64,000 bases of DNA from Paramecium tetraurelia (GCF_000165425.1 NW_001799477.1:372001-436000), one strand, 5' to 3'; positions 49,601 through 63,803 are shown, counted from the stretch's first letter. Numbers and translations are program-made. Notes: generated by a model not told the origin, from the sequence alone.

Positions 49601-52600
49601 TAATTATACACTCAATATGAAGAAATCCTGTAATGTTAAGAATAAGCTCAATATGAAATACTGGAGAATACAAGAGAATAAATAAATTTGAGATTAGGAA
49701 TGTGGCAAGGGATTCAGGACTTTAGAAAATTATCATAGGAGTGGCAACAATTATAATTCACATCTATTAATGCCAAAGAAATAGCTTAGAAGACTGAAGG
49801 ATTCGTTAGGATTGTACAAAGATGCGAGAAGAATTTGTAAGAAAATAGAGTGATTGCCTATTTGAAGAAGATTGTGTGGGAATTCAAAGATACTATTCCA
49901 GTAGTGACAGCACTACGTTCTCAATATTTGTAATAAACACATTGGTAAGAAATAAAATAACTGGTCAGATAGGAATTCGATATAAATGATCAATAATTTA
50001 CACTGAACACTTTGTTGGATTTGAATGTAGCACAACATAATGAGTAGATCACTGAGATTGCTGTGAAAGCAGCTTAGGAGGACTCACTTAATACTCAATT
50101 AAAACAGTTGGAGACACAATGGAATGAAGTGGAATTGAAGTTGAAACCTTATAAGGATCAATTGGATGTTATGGTTTTGGGAGAAGTGGAAGAGTTAGTT
50201 CAATTATTTGATGAAGGTTTGGCAAATATGTCTAATATACTTGCTAGTCGTTATGTCAGACCTTTGAGACAGAGAGCTGAGAAATTCTAATCTGATTTAT
50301 TATTGTTATCAGATATTATTGAGAAGTGGGTTGAATGTTAAAAAAAGTGGATGTATTTGGAGAGTATTTTTAGTAGTTAAGATATCAAGAAATAACTATC
50401 TAATGAATCATAGTAATTTGATAGTTGTGATAGAATAATAAAAAAGTTAATCAAGCAGGTCAATCTAAGACCTTAGATTATGAGATTGTTGGCTATGTAA
50501 AATATGCTAGACAACTTAACTAAAACATTGGAGACTTTGGAATAAATAGAGAAGTCTTTGGAAGATTATCTAGAAGTAAAAAGAGGATCATTCCCAAGAT
50601 TCTACTTTTTATCTAATGATGAATTATTAGAAATACTATCTAAATAAACTGACATTAATTCAGTCCAATCTCATTTAGGATAATGCTTTGAAGCATTGGT
50701 CAAACTATATTTTGGTGATTAACCAAATGTTATTCAAGGAATTTATTCTTCAGATGGTGAGTTAGTCCAATATTATAAATCTATACCTGCTAGAGGAAAT
50801 GTTGAAACTTGGTTGCATTTGCTAGAATTGGAAATGGTTGAGTCATTACGTAAATTATGTAAGCAAGGATTACATGACTATTTGAATGGAATGCAAAAGA
50901 CAAAAACAGATTGGATACTTAATCATAAATCCTAGATTGTAGCCGTTGTTAGTTAAATACTTTGGTCAATCAACACAGAAGATGCAATCAATGAATCAAG
51001 TACCAAAGCAAATGCACTTTACGAGTGGCATGATATGATGGAAATACAATTAAAATAACTCACAGCATTAGTCAGAGGAGATTTGACAGTTGTTTAACGG
51101 AAAACTATAGTTTCATTAATTACTACAGATGTTCATAATAGAGATATAGTTATGAAGTTGGCTGATAATAGCATCGAAACAGCATCGGATTTTTAATGGT
51201 AATAATAATTAAGATATTATTGGGATGATGAATACGATGATTGCTTAGTTAAATAAGTTACTAGTGTATTTCATTATGGATACGAATATTTGGGACCAAC
51301 AAGTAGATTGGTTATCACACCACTTACGGATCGTTGTTGGATTACAATTACGTCAGCCTTAACGAATTAATTAGGTGCAGCCCCAGCAGGACCAGCAGGG
51401 ACAGGAAAAACAGAATCAACGAAAGACTTAGCCAAATGCTTGGGAAGATATTGCATAGTGTTTAATTGTTCAGATTAAATTACTGCTGCCACTATGAATA
51501 AGTTATTCAGTGGTTTAGCCTAATAAGGAGCATGGGCTTGTTTAGATGAGTTCAACAGAATTGATATAGAAGTGCTATCAGTCATAGCATAATAGTTGTT
51601 GACAATTCGTATTGCTTAATTGTAATCATTGACTGAATTCTTATTTGATGGTCGACACATCTAATTAAAGAATACTTATGGAGTATTCATCACTATGAAT
51701 CCAGGATATGCAGGAAGAACTGAATTGCCTGACAATTTGAAATCACTCTTCCGTCCTGTGGCTATGATGATTCCAGATTATAGGTTGATTGCAGAAATTA
51801 TGTTATTTGCTGAAGGATTTGAAAATGCAAATGATTTATCAAGCAAGATGGTTTAGTTATATAAATTATCATCATAATAATTGTCATAATAAGATCATTA
51901 TGACTTTGGTATGAGAGCAGTCAAATCCTTACTAGTCATGGCTGGTTCATTAAAGAGAGCAGATACAACCATCCCTGAAGATATTGTATTAATTAAGGCC
52001 ATGCGTGATGCCAACATTCCGAAGTTTTTAAAAGATGACATCCCATTATTTATGGCTCTAATTTAAGATCTATTTCCTAAAGTTGAGATAGCCAATTCAT
52101 CATTCGAGTTCCTAGAGTAGTAGTTAAATAAAAAATGCCGATAATTCAAATTGTAAATCATACCAAGTTTTATAACTAAAATGTTGCAGTTGTTTGATAC
52201 TCAAAATGTAAGATTTGGGACTATGATTGTTGGAGGTAGTGGATCTGGCAAGACTAATTGTTATCAGATTTTGGCTGAAACACTAACTGATATCAAAGTT
52301 TAGAATTTATCATAGGATCCCAGATTCTAAGAATTATAATATGTTATATTAAATCCAAAGTCAATTTCAATGGGAGAACTTTATGGCGAGGTAGATCCTT
52401 TTACAAATGAATGGCAAGATGGTTTAGCAAGTTCTATCATCAGAGAGTGTAATAACAGCAAGGAGAGACATTGGATTGTGTTTGATGGACCTGTTGATGC
52501 ATTGTGGATTGAGAATATGAATTCAGTCCTAGATGATTCAATGACTTTGTGTTTGGCCAATTCAGAAAGAATTAAGTTGAGACATGAGTTGAGAATGCTA

Positions 52601-55600
52601 TTCGAAGTCCAGGACTTGTCAGTTGCCTCTCCTGCCACTGTAAGTAGATGTGGGATGGTCTATATGACTGTTTAGGATATCAATTGGTACAATTATGTGG
52701 AGAGTTGGATTGAGGAGACTTTCTCAGATTAGGAAAAGGGTCAGATCAAATGTTGCAATCAAGTAAGGGAAAAGCCAAAGAAATTACTTCAAATAGAACC
52801 CAAACATTTGGATTTGATAAGGAATTTGTTTAAACTTTAATATAAATTTCTATAGGAGAAGCTTGGAAACCTAGATGAACCATTTGTAACAATAGAATTA
52901 TAGAGAGTGAAGAGTGTTTGCAATATATTAACTTACTTTTTGAAGTCCATTTTGGTTTAGAAATCTGCTGATATATTAAAATAAATTACAGCTGTATTCG
53001 CATACAGTTGTATTTGGGGATTGTGTGCATCATTCGAATAGAAATATTATGATAAGGTACATTATTTTATATTATTTCAACTGTCGTTATTTTGCAGTGG
53101 ATTTAGCCCCCCTTTGTTTAAGTTTATAAATAAATGGGATTAGGTACCTGCAGAAATTAACTCCTAGATGTAACTAAATGAAGTTTCACGGCATTAACTT
53201 TGTTTAGATTACTATTAGGAACACAACATTATTAACATCCATATATATATATTATTACTTCCCCTTAATTATTATTTTAGATTGCCACTTATGTCAAAGA
53301 CCAATTTCAATCGTTACTCTATCCCAAAGGTGATACCATATTTGATTTCTATGTTGATGGAAATGACTTCACAACATTATAATCATGGGAATCTCAGTTA
53401 TAAGAATTTTAATTTGTAAAGGATCAATCATTCTTCAGTATTGTTGTTTAAACAGTAGACACCTTGAAATTTCAATACATCATCCAATTATTAATTAGGG
53501 AATAAATACCTACTTTAATTACAGGATAGACTGGTGTTGGTAAGTCTATGCTAGTCTAATCATTGCTTTTCGAGATGAAGTTAAATGAGAAGGTGTAACC
53601 AGTACTTTTGAATTTCTCGGCATAGACAAAATCAAAGTAAACCTAATTGGCTATAGAATCTAAATTAATTAAAAAGGGCAAAATATTGTTTGGAGCAAGA
53701 GTAAATGAATAAATAGCTATTTTTATTGATGATATCAATATGCCAGCTTTAGAAAAGTATGGTGCTTAGCCCTGTATTGAACTTCTGAGATAGATGATAG
53801 AATTATAAGGAACTTTCGATCGTACCAAGTTATTTTGGAAACATATTGAAGATGTGACTCTATTGATTGCTGGTGGACCTCCAGGAGGTGGAAGAAATCA
53901 ATTATCATAAAGATTTGTGAGACAATTCAATGTTTTAATCATGCCAAATCAATCTGATTCGATTTTGGAGATGATTTATGGATCAATTTTTGAAAGGCTA
54001 CTTTAACAGCATTAACTTTAGTGAAAGTGTTAGGAAGACAAGTGACTAAATCACTAGAATCACAGTTGAACTATTTAGGAGAATATCTTAAGAACTATTG
54101 CCAATACCTGCAAAGTTCCATTATACCTTTAACTCGAGAGACATAAGCAAGGTCTTTTAAGGTTTATTGATGATCAGACCTATCTCATGTAATAATAGTA
54201 ATGATACCATTCCTAAATTATGGGTGCATGAATGCGCTAGAGTTTTCTGTGATCGTTTGATTAGTGTTTAAGACAAACTTTGGTTTTACAATACAGCAGT
54301 TGAATTATTAATGAGGTACTTTAGTGTTAATAAGGATGATATAACAAGCAATATATTGTTTAGTGATATTCTTAAATTGGAGGCTGCAAATGTTTTATAT
54401 GAGGAAGTTACAGAGAAGAGGAAAGTGATTGTGAAATCTTTGCAAGATAAATTAGATGATTACATGATGGCAACGAATGATAAAATGGAGTTAGTCTTTT
54501 TTGACGATGCTCTAGAACATATCCTAAGAATATCCAGAATCTTCAGACAACCCAGAGGTAATGCAATGCTAATAGGTGTTGGTGGATCTGGAAAATAAAG
54601 TCTCACTAAGTTGGCTTCATTTCTAATGAGATCTGAGATCTTTTAGATTGAAATTGTCAAAACCTATAATGCTGACTCTTTCCGAGCTGATTTAATTAAA
54701 ATCCTGATGAAGACAGGAGGAGAAAGAATTCCATTGACATTTATATTTAATGAGGCTCAAATTGTCTAAGAGAGCTTCTTAGAAGATATTAACAACATTC
54801 TCAATACGGGGGAAGTCCCTAACTTGTTTGCTAAGAAGGAAGATTTGGAATAAGTATACAACACTGTAAGACCCTAAGCAATTAGAGCAAAGAGACTAGA
54901 TTCCCCTGAATCTCTGTGGACATTCTTCGTCGAAGGAATCAGAAATTCATTGCATATTGTATTATGCATGAGTCCTGTAGGCAATCAATTAAGAATTCGA
55001 TGCCGTAAGTTCCCATCTTTGGTAAATTGCTGTACTATAGATTGGTTCACTCAATGGCCTAAGGAAGCACTACTAGAAGTGGCCAATAAATTCTTAGACA
55101 AAATACCTAATCTGAAATAAAAGGAAGAATTGGCATAGATGTGCATGGAAGTCAATCTTTAGGTAGCAAATCTGAGTGACATATATTAGAAAGAATTGAG
55201 AAGATAAGTTTATACTACACCCAAATCATATTTGGATTAAATATAACTTTATGCTGATTTATTAATATAAAAACAATAGGAACATGGATAGGTTTAAAGA
55301 AAATTGGCTGATGGATTGGATAAATTATTTGAGGCCAATAAAACTGTGGCTATTTTGAAAATAGACATGGAAACTATATAACCTTAATTAATTGAATAGT
55401 CTGCAAAAACAGAAGAATTTTTAAAATAATTAGCAATAGATTAGAGCGAAGCCAATCTCAAAGAAAGATTAGTAAATGATGAAGTCCAAATTGTCAATCA
55501 GTAAGCATCAGAAATTAAAATAATAGCAGATGAAGCATAGACTGAATTAAATAAAGCATTGCCTGCGATGAAAGAAGCAGAAGAAGCACTAAAAAATATC

Positions 55601-58600
55601 AACAAAAATGATATTACAGAGATTAGAGGTTTTATCAGTCCTCCACCTGTTGTTTAATTGGTGTTAGAAGCTGTTTGCATATTATTGTAAGAGAAGACTG
55701 ATTGGAATTCAGCAAAATAAGTTATGATCAGTGGCGATTTTACGGAAAGATTAACGAAATATGATAAGAGTTAGATAACTGAATAGATGTTGAAGAAGTT
55801 GAGATTCATTACAATTAAGCCGGAATTTGATCCAATTTGTGTTGCTCAAAAAAGTCAAGCTTGCAAAAGTCTGTGTATGTGGTGTCGAGCTATTGATAAT
55901 TATTCAAGGGATTGTTAAAGAGGTAGAACCTAAGAAAAGGAAGGTTGCAGATAAGCAATAGATTTTAGAAGTCAAAAACAAGGAATTGGCACTAAAACAA
56001 GATGAATTATAGAAAGTTAGAGATAGAGTGGCTAGATTATAGAAAGAATGTGATGAAACTGTAGAAGGAAAGAATTTATTGGAGAAAAAATTAGAACAAA
56101 CAAAGAAAAGATTAATTGCAGCAGAAAAGTTAACATATTTATTAGCAGATGAAGGTGTAAGATGGAAAGATTAAATTAAATTGATTGAGCAAGTCTTGTA
56201 GCAAGTTATTGGAGATGTTTTCTTGGCTGCTTGTACTGTTAGCTATTTAGGTGCATTTACTGGTCAATATAGAGAGTAATTGTTAAAGAATGCTATTGAA
56301 AAATTGAAAGAATTAAATATTCCTTTTTCAGAAAATTATTCCTTATCTTCCACTCTTGAGAGTCAAATCGTTATAAGAGATTGGATTATTAGTGGATTAC
56401 CTAATGATGCCGTTTCGATTGATAATGGAGTAATTGTAACTAGAGCTGATCGTTGGCCTTTGATGATTGATCCGCAAGGATAAGCAAATAAATGGCTAAA
56501 ACAATTCAATAAGGAGTTGAAAGTTATGAGATTCACAGAATAACATTTTCTAAAAGGTTTATAATAATGCATTAGTTCTGGATATGAAGTCTTATTTGAA
56601 GAGGTTGAAGAGAAACTTGAGCCTTCTGTTGATTCAGTACTTTAGAAACAGATTATTGAAGTTGATGGACGCAGACTCATTAAAGTCGGAGATTAGAAAG
56701 TCGATTATCATAATTAATTTAAATTGTATTTCACTACAAAAATAGCCAACCCTAATTATTTACCAGAAGTGTTTATTAAGACTACAGTGATCAAATTTAG
56801 TATCACCTTTGAAGGCTTGTGTGATTAGTTATTGGGTGATGTAATGAAGTTTGAGAAGCCAGAAATTGAAAAGCAAAGAGATGAAATCATTATAAAAATG
56901 AGTAATGCTAACAAACAACTCAAAGGAGCCTAAGATTCCATTTTGGATTTGTTAGCCAATGTAACAGGAAATATTTTAGATAATGAATAATTGATCCACA
57001 CTCTTGAAGTCTCGAAATTTCAGTCTACGGATATTCAAAGGTCACTTGAAGAAACCATCATAGTGGAATAATAGATCAATGAATCTAGAAATCTCTATCA
57101 TTCAGTAGCCATAAGAGGAACAATATTATATTTTGTTATCTCAGATATGAGCTTAATCGATCCAATGTATCAATATTCTCTGCAATATTTCAAAAAACTC
57201 TATAATATTTCTCTGAATCTTACTCCTAAGACTGATTTGCTTAGTTAGAGGCTGCTTTACTTAGAAGAGACAATTACTTAGACTGTCTTCAAAGACATTT
57301 GTCGAGGTCTATTTTAATAGCATAGAAAGATCTTTTCATTCCTCATCTGTGCTTAAGTTCAGAGATAGAATGGTTCCGTTTCAAATGCAGCATGGAATTT
57401 ATTATTAAGGGATCAGATACCTTCAACTCCAATCATTAATCCAGATAAGGTATACTTGAAGGATTCCCAATGGAATTTAATTTTATGTATCTAAGAATAA
57501 ATTACAGAATTAACTGATCTATCTTCAGATATCAAAAACAACTTGTTGTATTGGAAAGAGTTTACTCAAATAGATGATATCTATTAAGCCTCCTTCCCAG
57601 CTCAATCTCCTCTAGCAGTCTGTTCGACTCTCAACCCTTTCTATAGATTGTTAATCATCAAGGCTTTAAAACCAGAAAAGATTATGTTTGGCTTGACTGA
57701 GTATGTGATTGAAATGTTCGGAGAATTTTATATCAATTTAGCTTCCTCTTCCATGGATGAAATCTATCAATCATCCGAACCTCATACTCCCATAATATTC
57801 ATATTATCTCCAGGAGCTGATCCCACTTAAACATTATTTAAATTGGCAAAAGAACAACAAAGCTAGATAGATGTAATTTCTTTGGGTTAAGGTCAAGGGA
57901 AAAAGGCAGAACACTTAATTTAAAAAGGATAGAAGGAGGGAACCTGGGTTATGCTTTAAAATTGCCACTTAGCAAGATCATGGATGCCTTAATTAGAAAA
58001 ATTGATGGAATCTCTCACATCACATCAAATTGAAGTCCATAATAGTTTCAGAATCTTTTTAACTTCAATGCCTGCTGCTTACTTCCCTGTAAGTACACTA
58101 CAGAATGGTCTTAAACTTACCACAGAACCTCCTAGAGGATTGAAATCAAACTTGCTGAGATCCTACTAAGAATTTCAGCAAGCAGACAACCAATAAAAGC
58201 TATTCAAATAATTATTTTTCAGCATTTCCTTCTTTCATGCTATAGTGTAGGAGAGGAGGAAATTTGGACCTCTTGGATTCAATATTTCTTATGAATTCAA
58301 TGACTCTGATCTGGATATAAGTATATAAATGATGAAAATGTTTATATCCTAAGAGGAAGAAATCCCATGGGATGCAATGTAATTTATGATAGGGCAAATT
58401 AATTATGGTGGAAGAGTCACTGATGATTAAGATAGAGTATGCTTAACTTCAATATTGAAGAAGTATTTAGGTGATCATATTGAAAACAATGTTAAATTCT
58501 CTAACAGTGGCATCTATTATTTGCCAGAAGATGACTATATTAATTATATCTCCCAATTACCAAATTAAGAAGATCCTGAAGTATTTGGAATGCATGAAAA

Positions 58601-59607
58601 TGCAAACATTGTGTTCTAAACTTAGGAGAGCCAAAAGATATTAGATATCATCTTATCCATCTAGCCTCGTGTGAGTAGTACGAGCACTTAGAAATCGCCT
58701 GATATGATTGTTATGGAAAAGGCTATTTACTTTTAAAGCAATCTTCCAGAACTCTTGGATAAAAATAGTTGTCATCAGAGACATTATTAAATTACTGAAA
58801 ATGGCAGTGTTTAATCTTTGTCAACAGTGTTGTTTTAAGAAATAGATAAATTCAACAGATTGCTTGAATTAATCCAATCTACTTTAGTTTAAATGTAATA
58901 GGCAATAAAAGGCTTAGTTTTGATATCCTCGGATTTAGATGAAATGTATTTAGCATTTCTCAATAATGCCATTCCTCCTAATTGGATGAAATAATCGTAC
59001 TCTACTTTGAAACCACTTTCCAGTTGGTTCAAAGATTTGATTGCAAGAGTAAACTTCATTCGATCTTGGATGGAGAAAGATTTCATTCCTGCCTATTGGA
59101 TGTCTGGATTATTCTATCCACAAGGATTTTTAACTGGAGTATTATAAACTCATTCTAGAAAATACAAGATCCCAATTAATAAACTCAATTTCAAATTTAA
59201 GGTGTTGGACATAGAACAAGATAGGATCAGAGATGAAGTTAAAGATGGAGTCTATGTTTATGGTCTTTATTTGGAAGGAGCACGTTGGGATTACTAACAT
59301 GAAACCCTAATTGAATAATAAGTAGGCTAAATTTATTTCCCTCTTGCCATGATGTATTTCTAACCAATGGAGGAATACTAAATTGGCGATGAATATTATA
59401 AGTAACATTATGCAATCAATAATTAGTTGTCCTTGCTATAAAACATCGAATAGAACAGGAGTTCTCTCAACTACAGGTTAATCTACAAACTTCATTTTGT
59501 CTATTGTAATACATTTTTAATTTATTCTTTTAGGATTTGATGAGCAAAATAGAGAAACCAGAATATTGGACCTTGAGAGGAACAGCTCTAATATCTTAAT
59601 TAAATGA
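46667..59607 (+). CDS. Axonemal dynein heavy chain, single-headed inner-arm type, complete but with three 1-nt frameshifts
   Basis: The gene starts [18 protein letters not shown] at 46667 and ends [17 protein letters not shown] 59605-59607. All four P-loops are present: AAA1 [15 protein letters not shown] (about 51390), AAA2 [12 protein letters not shown] (52230), AAA3 [10 protein letters not shown] (53530), AAA4 GVGGSGKQSLTKLA (54575). Also present are [20 protein letters not shown] and [16 protein letters not shown]. The stalk coiled coils (55250-56160) and the C-terminal LSTTGQSTNFIL follow. AAA1 near residue 1,570 and total length 4,220 fit the DNAH1/3/6/7/12 single-headed group. Introns are 46914-46938, 59506-59533 and an oversized 53057-53280. 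Frame is broken at 47560-47566 (T7 for T8), 53987-53991 (T5 for T4) and 55908-55910 (G3 for G2). Correcting exactly these closes the frame at 4,221 codons. Confidence 0.92.
53057..53280 (+). other. 224-nt GT-AG insertion in the dynein gene (oversized intron or retained internal eliminated sequence)
   Basis: Between EQKYYDK and [17 protein letters not shown], which are continuous in dyneins just before AAA3, lie 224 bases starting GTACATTATT and ending TTATTATTTTAG. Splicing at these ends joins GAT AAG to ATT GCC in frame. Every other confident intron in the window is 20-37 nt. The interior is less AT-rich and encodes nothing recognisable. TA dinucleotides lie near both ends, but I see no clear TAYAGYNR terminal inverted repeat. 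Confidence 0.7.
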
Positions 59608-60444
59608 TTGATTATTTATTATTATAAATTTTATAAATATCTTGTGCTAATTTAACATTATACTATTTTATGATGTACGTAAAACAATTAAAATCACCGC
59701 TAAGATGGCAACATGATGAAAGCCAAATTCAATCAAAAATACTGATCTTTTACTCTTTTTATTACTTCCCCTAGACTTTATAGTGTAATCTCTCTCACCT
59801 ATTCCTTGTCTTAAAAGTTGTTCATACTCTAAAATTATATTATCAATCAAATATCTTACACTAATTCTTTTATTATTAACAATTTTATAGATGACTTTGT
59901 TTTCTTTTTTGTTAAGGGACTTAACCTTCTCTGTGAATGACTGGAACTTTGGTTCAAAGGATTTGTGATATAAATAGATATATATATCAGCAATACTAAA
60001 ATACACTATTTATTGTTTCTAAGATATACCATTAATTAGCTCTTAATATTTTGAGGATTCTTAGTTAATAATCCAAAAGTGAAAATGATTTTCCTTTGAA
60101 TTTGTTGATTCTACTTTGGAACAATATTCTAGATGATAATGTGATCTTGGTTGTCTAGGAGTATTGCAATATTTAAATATTTCATCTATTTGGTCACAAT
60201 TATCCACGATTAAAACATTGATACTGCAATATTCCTTCTAATCAATTTCCTCCTCTTTGGTCGATGTCTAAATAGATTCTTTGCCAAATAATACATTTGT
60301 GTCCTTATCAATTTCTTCATATTGGTAAGCATGAGGACACATCTCTTTTACTTCATATTTGTTCTGCAGTTCTTATTTATGCTATGATAATTGAATGTAT
60401 TATTCAATAGACTCTGCATGAAAGGCTCCCAATCTTTTGCGCAT
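59467..60444 (-). CDS. Small protein with C-terminal membrane anchor; no TGA before the convergent dynein
   Basis: Unknown family. The start MRKRLGAFHAESIEQYIQLS is at 60444. The middle contains CPHAYQYEEIDKDTNVLFG, CSINVLIVDNCDQIDEIFKY and VYFSIADIYIYLYHKSFEPK. It then has a basic helix (FTEKVKSLNKKENKVIYKI), and RRQ-like SRGSNKKSKRS precedes the hydrophobic HHVAILAVILIVL at about 59680-59720. A tail anchor ending RTS would be natural, but the next codon (59668-59670) is TAA. Reading TAA/TAG as Gln, the frame stays open for 67 codons and first meets TGA at 59467-59469, antisense to the last exons of the dynein. Either the 3' ends overlap or a terminal intron was missed. It could be a vesicle-trafficking tail-anchored protein; that is only a guess. 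Confidence 0.6.
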
Positions 60445-60515
60445 CACTTACTATTAGTTATTTAAATTAAACTAATATTTATATTTTCATAATTTTCAAA
60501 TAAGGCTCAAAAGAA

Positions 60516-63500
60516 ATGTAAAATACACTCTAAATACTAGGCTAACAAGACCACCGATACTTAGAGAGTCTAGGCATACCAAAATGAATTAGAAGGAACC
60601 TTCTATTCTTGTTTTGAAATTGGGAAGTCAACCAAATGTGGGAAGTAATTAATTAAGTAAAACCCTCAGAATTACCACCAAAGGTGTTATAATAGAATCC
60701 TACTACTGAGGTAAGAAGAATGAAAAACAAATCCATTAGTTAACATATTAGTGGAAATGGGCCTCATTAATAAGTAAATTATTATAGATAACCAAATAAA
60801 CGAATAATATATGACTCTACGCACTGCTTGAATACTCTAAATAATCGTTCATCAAGTAATAGAATGAAGAAAATTCACTCAGTCAGTTCTCATATTAGTA
60901 ATTAGTTCACCAATATAAAGATGAAAGTTTTAATTAACATCTTGATGATCACCCTCGAAACAATATAGTTTGCAAAGAAATTGCAACTAGCAGCGAATTG
61001 GATGAAGGCAAGAGACTATTTACTGAAAATAAAGTTGAAGAAGCATTAAAAAATTTTTAAAATTATTAAAACAAATATGGATTGCATCCTGAAGCATTGT
61101 ACATCTCGGGATTATGTTTCATGACTCTAGATTAAGAAGAAAAATACATTGAGTAATTTTCGACTCTAATAAAGACTTTTCCAAGATTCAAAAGAACTTC
61201 ATATATGTATTTAGCTCTTTCTCTCAAAAAAAATAATCTTATCAATGAAGCAATACATGTGATATCCTAAGGTATCAATCATTTCAACAGATACTTTGAA
61301 GCTCTGATATTTAGAGCTAAATTGTTTTTGAAGATTAAGAATTATGAAAAAGCTATCAAAGACTTTCAATCAGCAATTTAAGTTAATCCAAATAAATCTA
61401 TTTGCTATGTTGGATTAAGTGATTGTTATAAGCAAATAAACTAAATTCAGCAGGCTATTGAAGAGTTGAATAAGGCACTTGAATTCGAAGAATTGTCTAA
61501 ATCAAAATAAATTCTATTAAAAAGATTCACAATCTATTTAGACAATAAAGATTTCGAGAAAGCAAAATAAGATATGAACCTATTGCTTGAAATTTGTCCA
61601 AATGATTCCGAAGTTTATTATTTTAAAGGAATTTTAATGCAAAAGTAGAGTAATTACTGTATTTGATTTTAGAACATCTTTAAGATGCACTTTTGGCGCT
61701 TGAATAGTCAATTAAGGTCAATAGTGAAAAAAAACCAGTCACTAAAGCTCTCTATGAAATTGTGAAAATAAAGATTGAATAAAATGATTATTATTCTGCT
61801 TAGCATGAACTTGATAGAGCAACCTATCTTGACGTTGATAATACACAATTATAAAAATTTGAGCTCTTTGTTGGAGGAGCTATTTATTTAATGAAAAGGA
61901 AATTTGAAGATGGTGTCTAATTGTTAACAGAAATGATCACTAAGAATCATTAAAGTGATAATCTGAAATTCTAAGCCCATCAATATAGAGCCTATGGATA
62001 TTTTTGTATGTCGAAGTTCAATCTAGCGAAACAAGACTTAGAATTATATTAGGAAAATCTTTTGGAGAAAGTAATTTTGTTAACGATTATAGGCATCTCT
62101 TTATAATAAGCTTCTTTGTTATGGTATAATTAAATATGAGGATAATGAATTAGAGTAAAGCAGAAGAGAATTCTCGCTTGCTCATAAAATGCTTCCAAAT
62201 AAGATGGAACCCTTATTTTATCAAGCCATTATTCAAATTAAAAAATATTGCTCTTGTCCCCAATCGAGTGAAGAAAATAGGATAAAATATCTTAAGGATG
62301 CTTTAAATTTACTTGAAGCAGCCTCAAAGATTTGTGAGTAATCAAACTTGCTTTTCTACAAAGGGATCTTGCACTTTGCCTTTGGAAATCTAGAGAAATC
62401 TGCCTTAGACTTAGAACAGGCCATTGATAAGTCAGAAGATAATCAAGCATAGCATTATTATGTAAGAGGATTGCTTCATTGTCAACAATAACTATTTAAA
62501 TAGGCCGTCAACGACTTTACAATTTGCTTAAGTTTAGATTAAAATCATTCGGAATCCTATCTGAATAGATGTAAACTATTAACAATGATGGGAGAAGTCG
62601 GCACTGCTTACCTAGATCTATAAAAATACGTTGAATTAAGGGAGTAATATTCAATAAACTATCAAACTGTAGGAATTCTATACTTTTTAATTGGAGCTTA
62701 TGATGAAGCTATCCAAGCATTTAGTAATTGCAGGAACATTGAAGGATATTATGAGAAAGTTAAAGTCTTAATTTATGGGAAGGAATTGAATTCAGCACTC
62801 AATGAGCTAACCATTATTATAGAAGAAATGCATAACCAAGAAGCAGTGGTTGATCATTAAGTCTTAACTATACTTAGGGAAACTAGTTTACAAATATCCA
62901 CAAAGATTTTGGAAGATAGCATTAACAGCATAACCTAAATCTAAAAAACGTAATAGGAAGGCTTGATATTTAGATCATCTGATATCTATTTTTATAAAGG
63001 CTTATTCTATACTCATTTGGGGCAATATTCTAAAGCAAAATAGTGCCTTACCTTTTCATATGATTTAAAGGAAAAAGAAATTAAATCGTCGATAAACGAC
63101 TAATTAATTAATTAGAACAATCTTGAAGATTTTGATTTCAGCAATAAGACTTACAATATCTATGAGCATCTCTATAATTGTGCAATTCTAGATGTTCTGT
63201 TAGGGAATATGGATGAAGCCTTTGAAACTCTCACTTTACTTCTTGAGCATTTAAGTTAAATAGAATTTAGAGCTCAATTGTAGATCTTATTGGATTTATT
63301 ACGCGATGATTTATTGGATACACCTCCTGGAGAACAGTTTTCGTAAATTTAGGAATTCTAATTATTCCCTTAACATAATCGATTATGTTCAATCTATCCT
63401 GCAGTTTAATTCTAATTGAAAAAGTATTCTTTCTAAATTAGAATGTCATTTTGTCTACCAATCGTTGAATTCCCTTCATAACCTATTTTATTTGATGAGC

Positions 63501-63803
63501 AGCTACTTCTAAAAATATCTGTAATTAAACTCTTTATTTTTAAAGCCTAAAGTTGTGGAGAATAAGCCAGAAGCTCCTTGGATTAAAAGGTCAAATGAAG
63601 GAGTGATCTTTACGGATAACATTTAATGTGTTGATGAGTTGGATCTACAATCTACTGTTAGAAAAGAAGACATCGAAGAAAAGCAGTAAGAAATTACTGA
63701 ACATTAAAAAGAGAATGAAATAACTAAATTAAAAGAGAAACTTAAGTTAGATGATTAAATAGCTAAAAAATTGAATTCGATATTGTAATAAAATGAAAAA
63801 TGA
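60516..63803 (+). CDS. Tetratricopeptide-repeat protein
   Basis: About 1,050 residues made largely of TPR helices. Examples are LDEGKRLFTENKVEEALKNF, YFEALIFRAKLFLKIKNYEK, AIKDFQSAIQVNPNKSICYV, AIEELNKALEFEEL, DFEKAKQDMNLLLEICPNDS, QDALLALEQSIKVN, FNLAKQDLELYQENLLEKA, FGNLEKSALDLEQAID and AVNDFTICLSLDQNHSESYL. The C-terminal 200 residues leave the repeats and end in a charged helix (EITKLKEKLKLDDQIAKKLN), TGA at 63801-63803. Secure introns are 61650-61672 and 62071-62092. The N-terminus (60516-60990) switches between frames (e.g. MNQKEPSILVLKLGSQPNVG; NNRSSSNRMKKIHSVSSHIS), so at least two further introns are needed and the start is provisional. TPR solenoids act as protein-binding scaffolds; in ciliates several are intraflagellar or basal-body proteins. 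Confidence 0.75.

Noticed and set aside
53057..53280. Calling the dynein insertion a definite IES
   Set aside because: No clear TAYAGYNR inverted ends, and excision at the TA pairs tried does not restore the reading frame, whereas GT-AG splicing does. It is kept as a hypothesis only.
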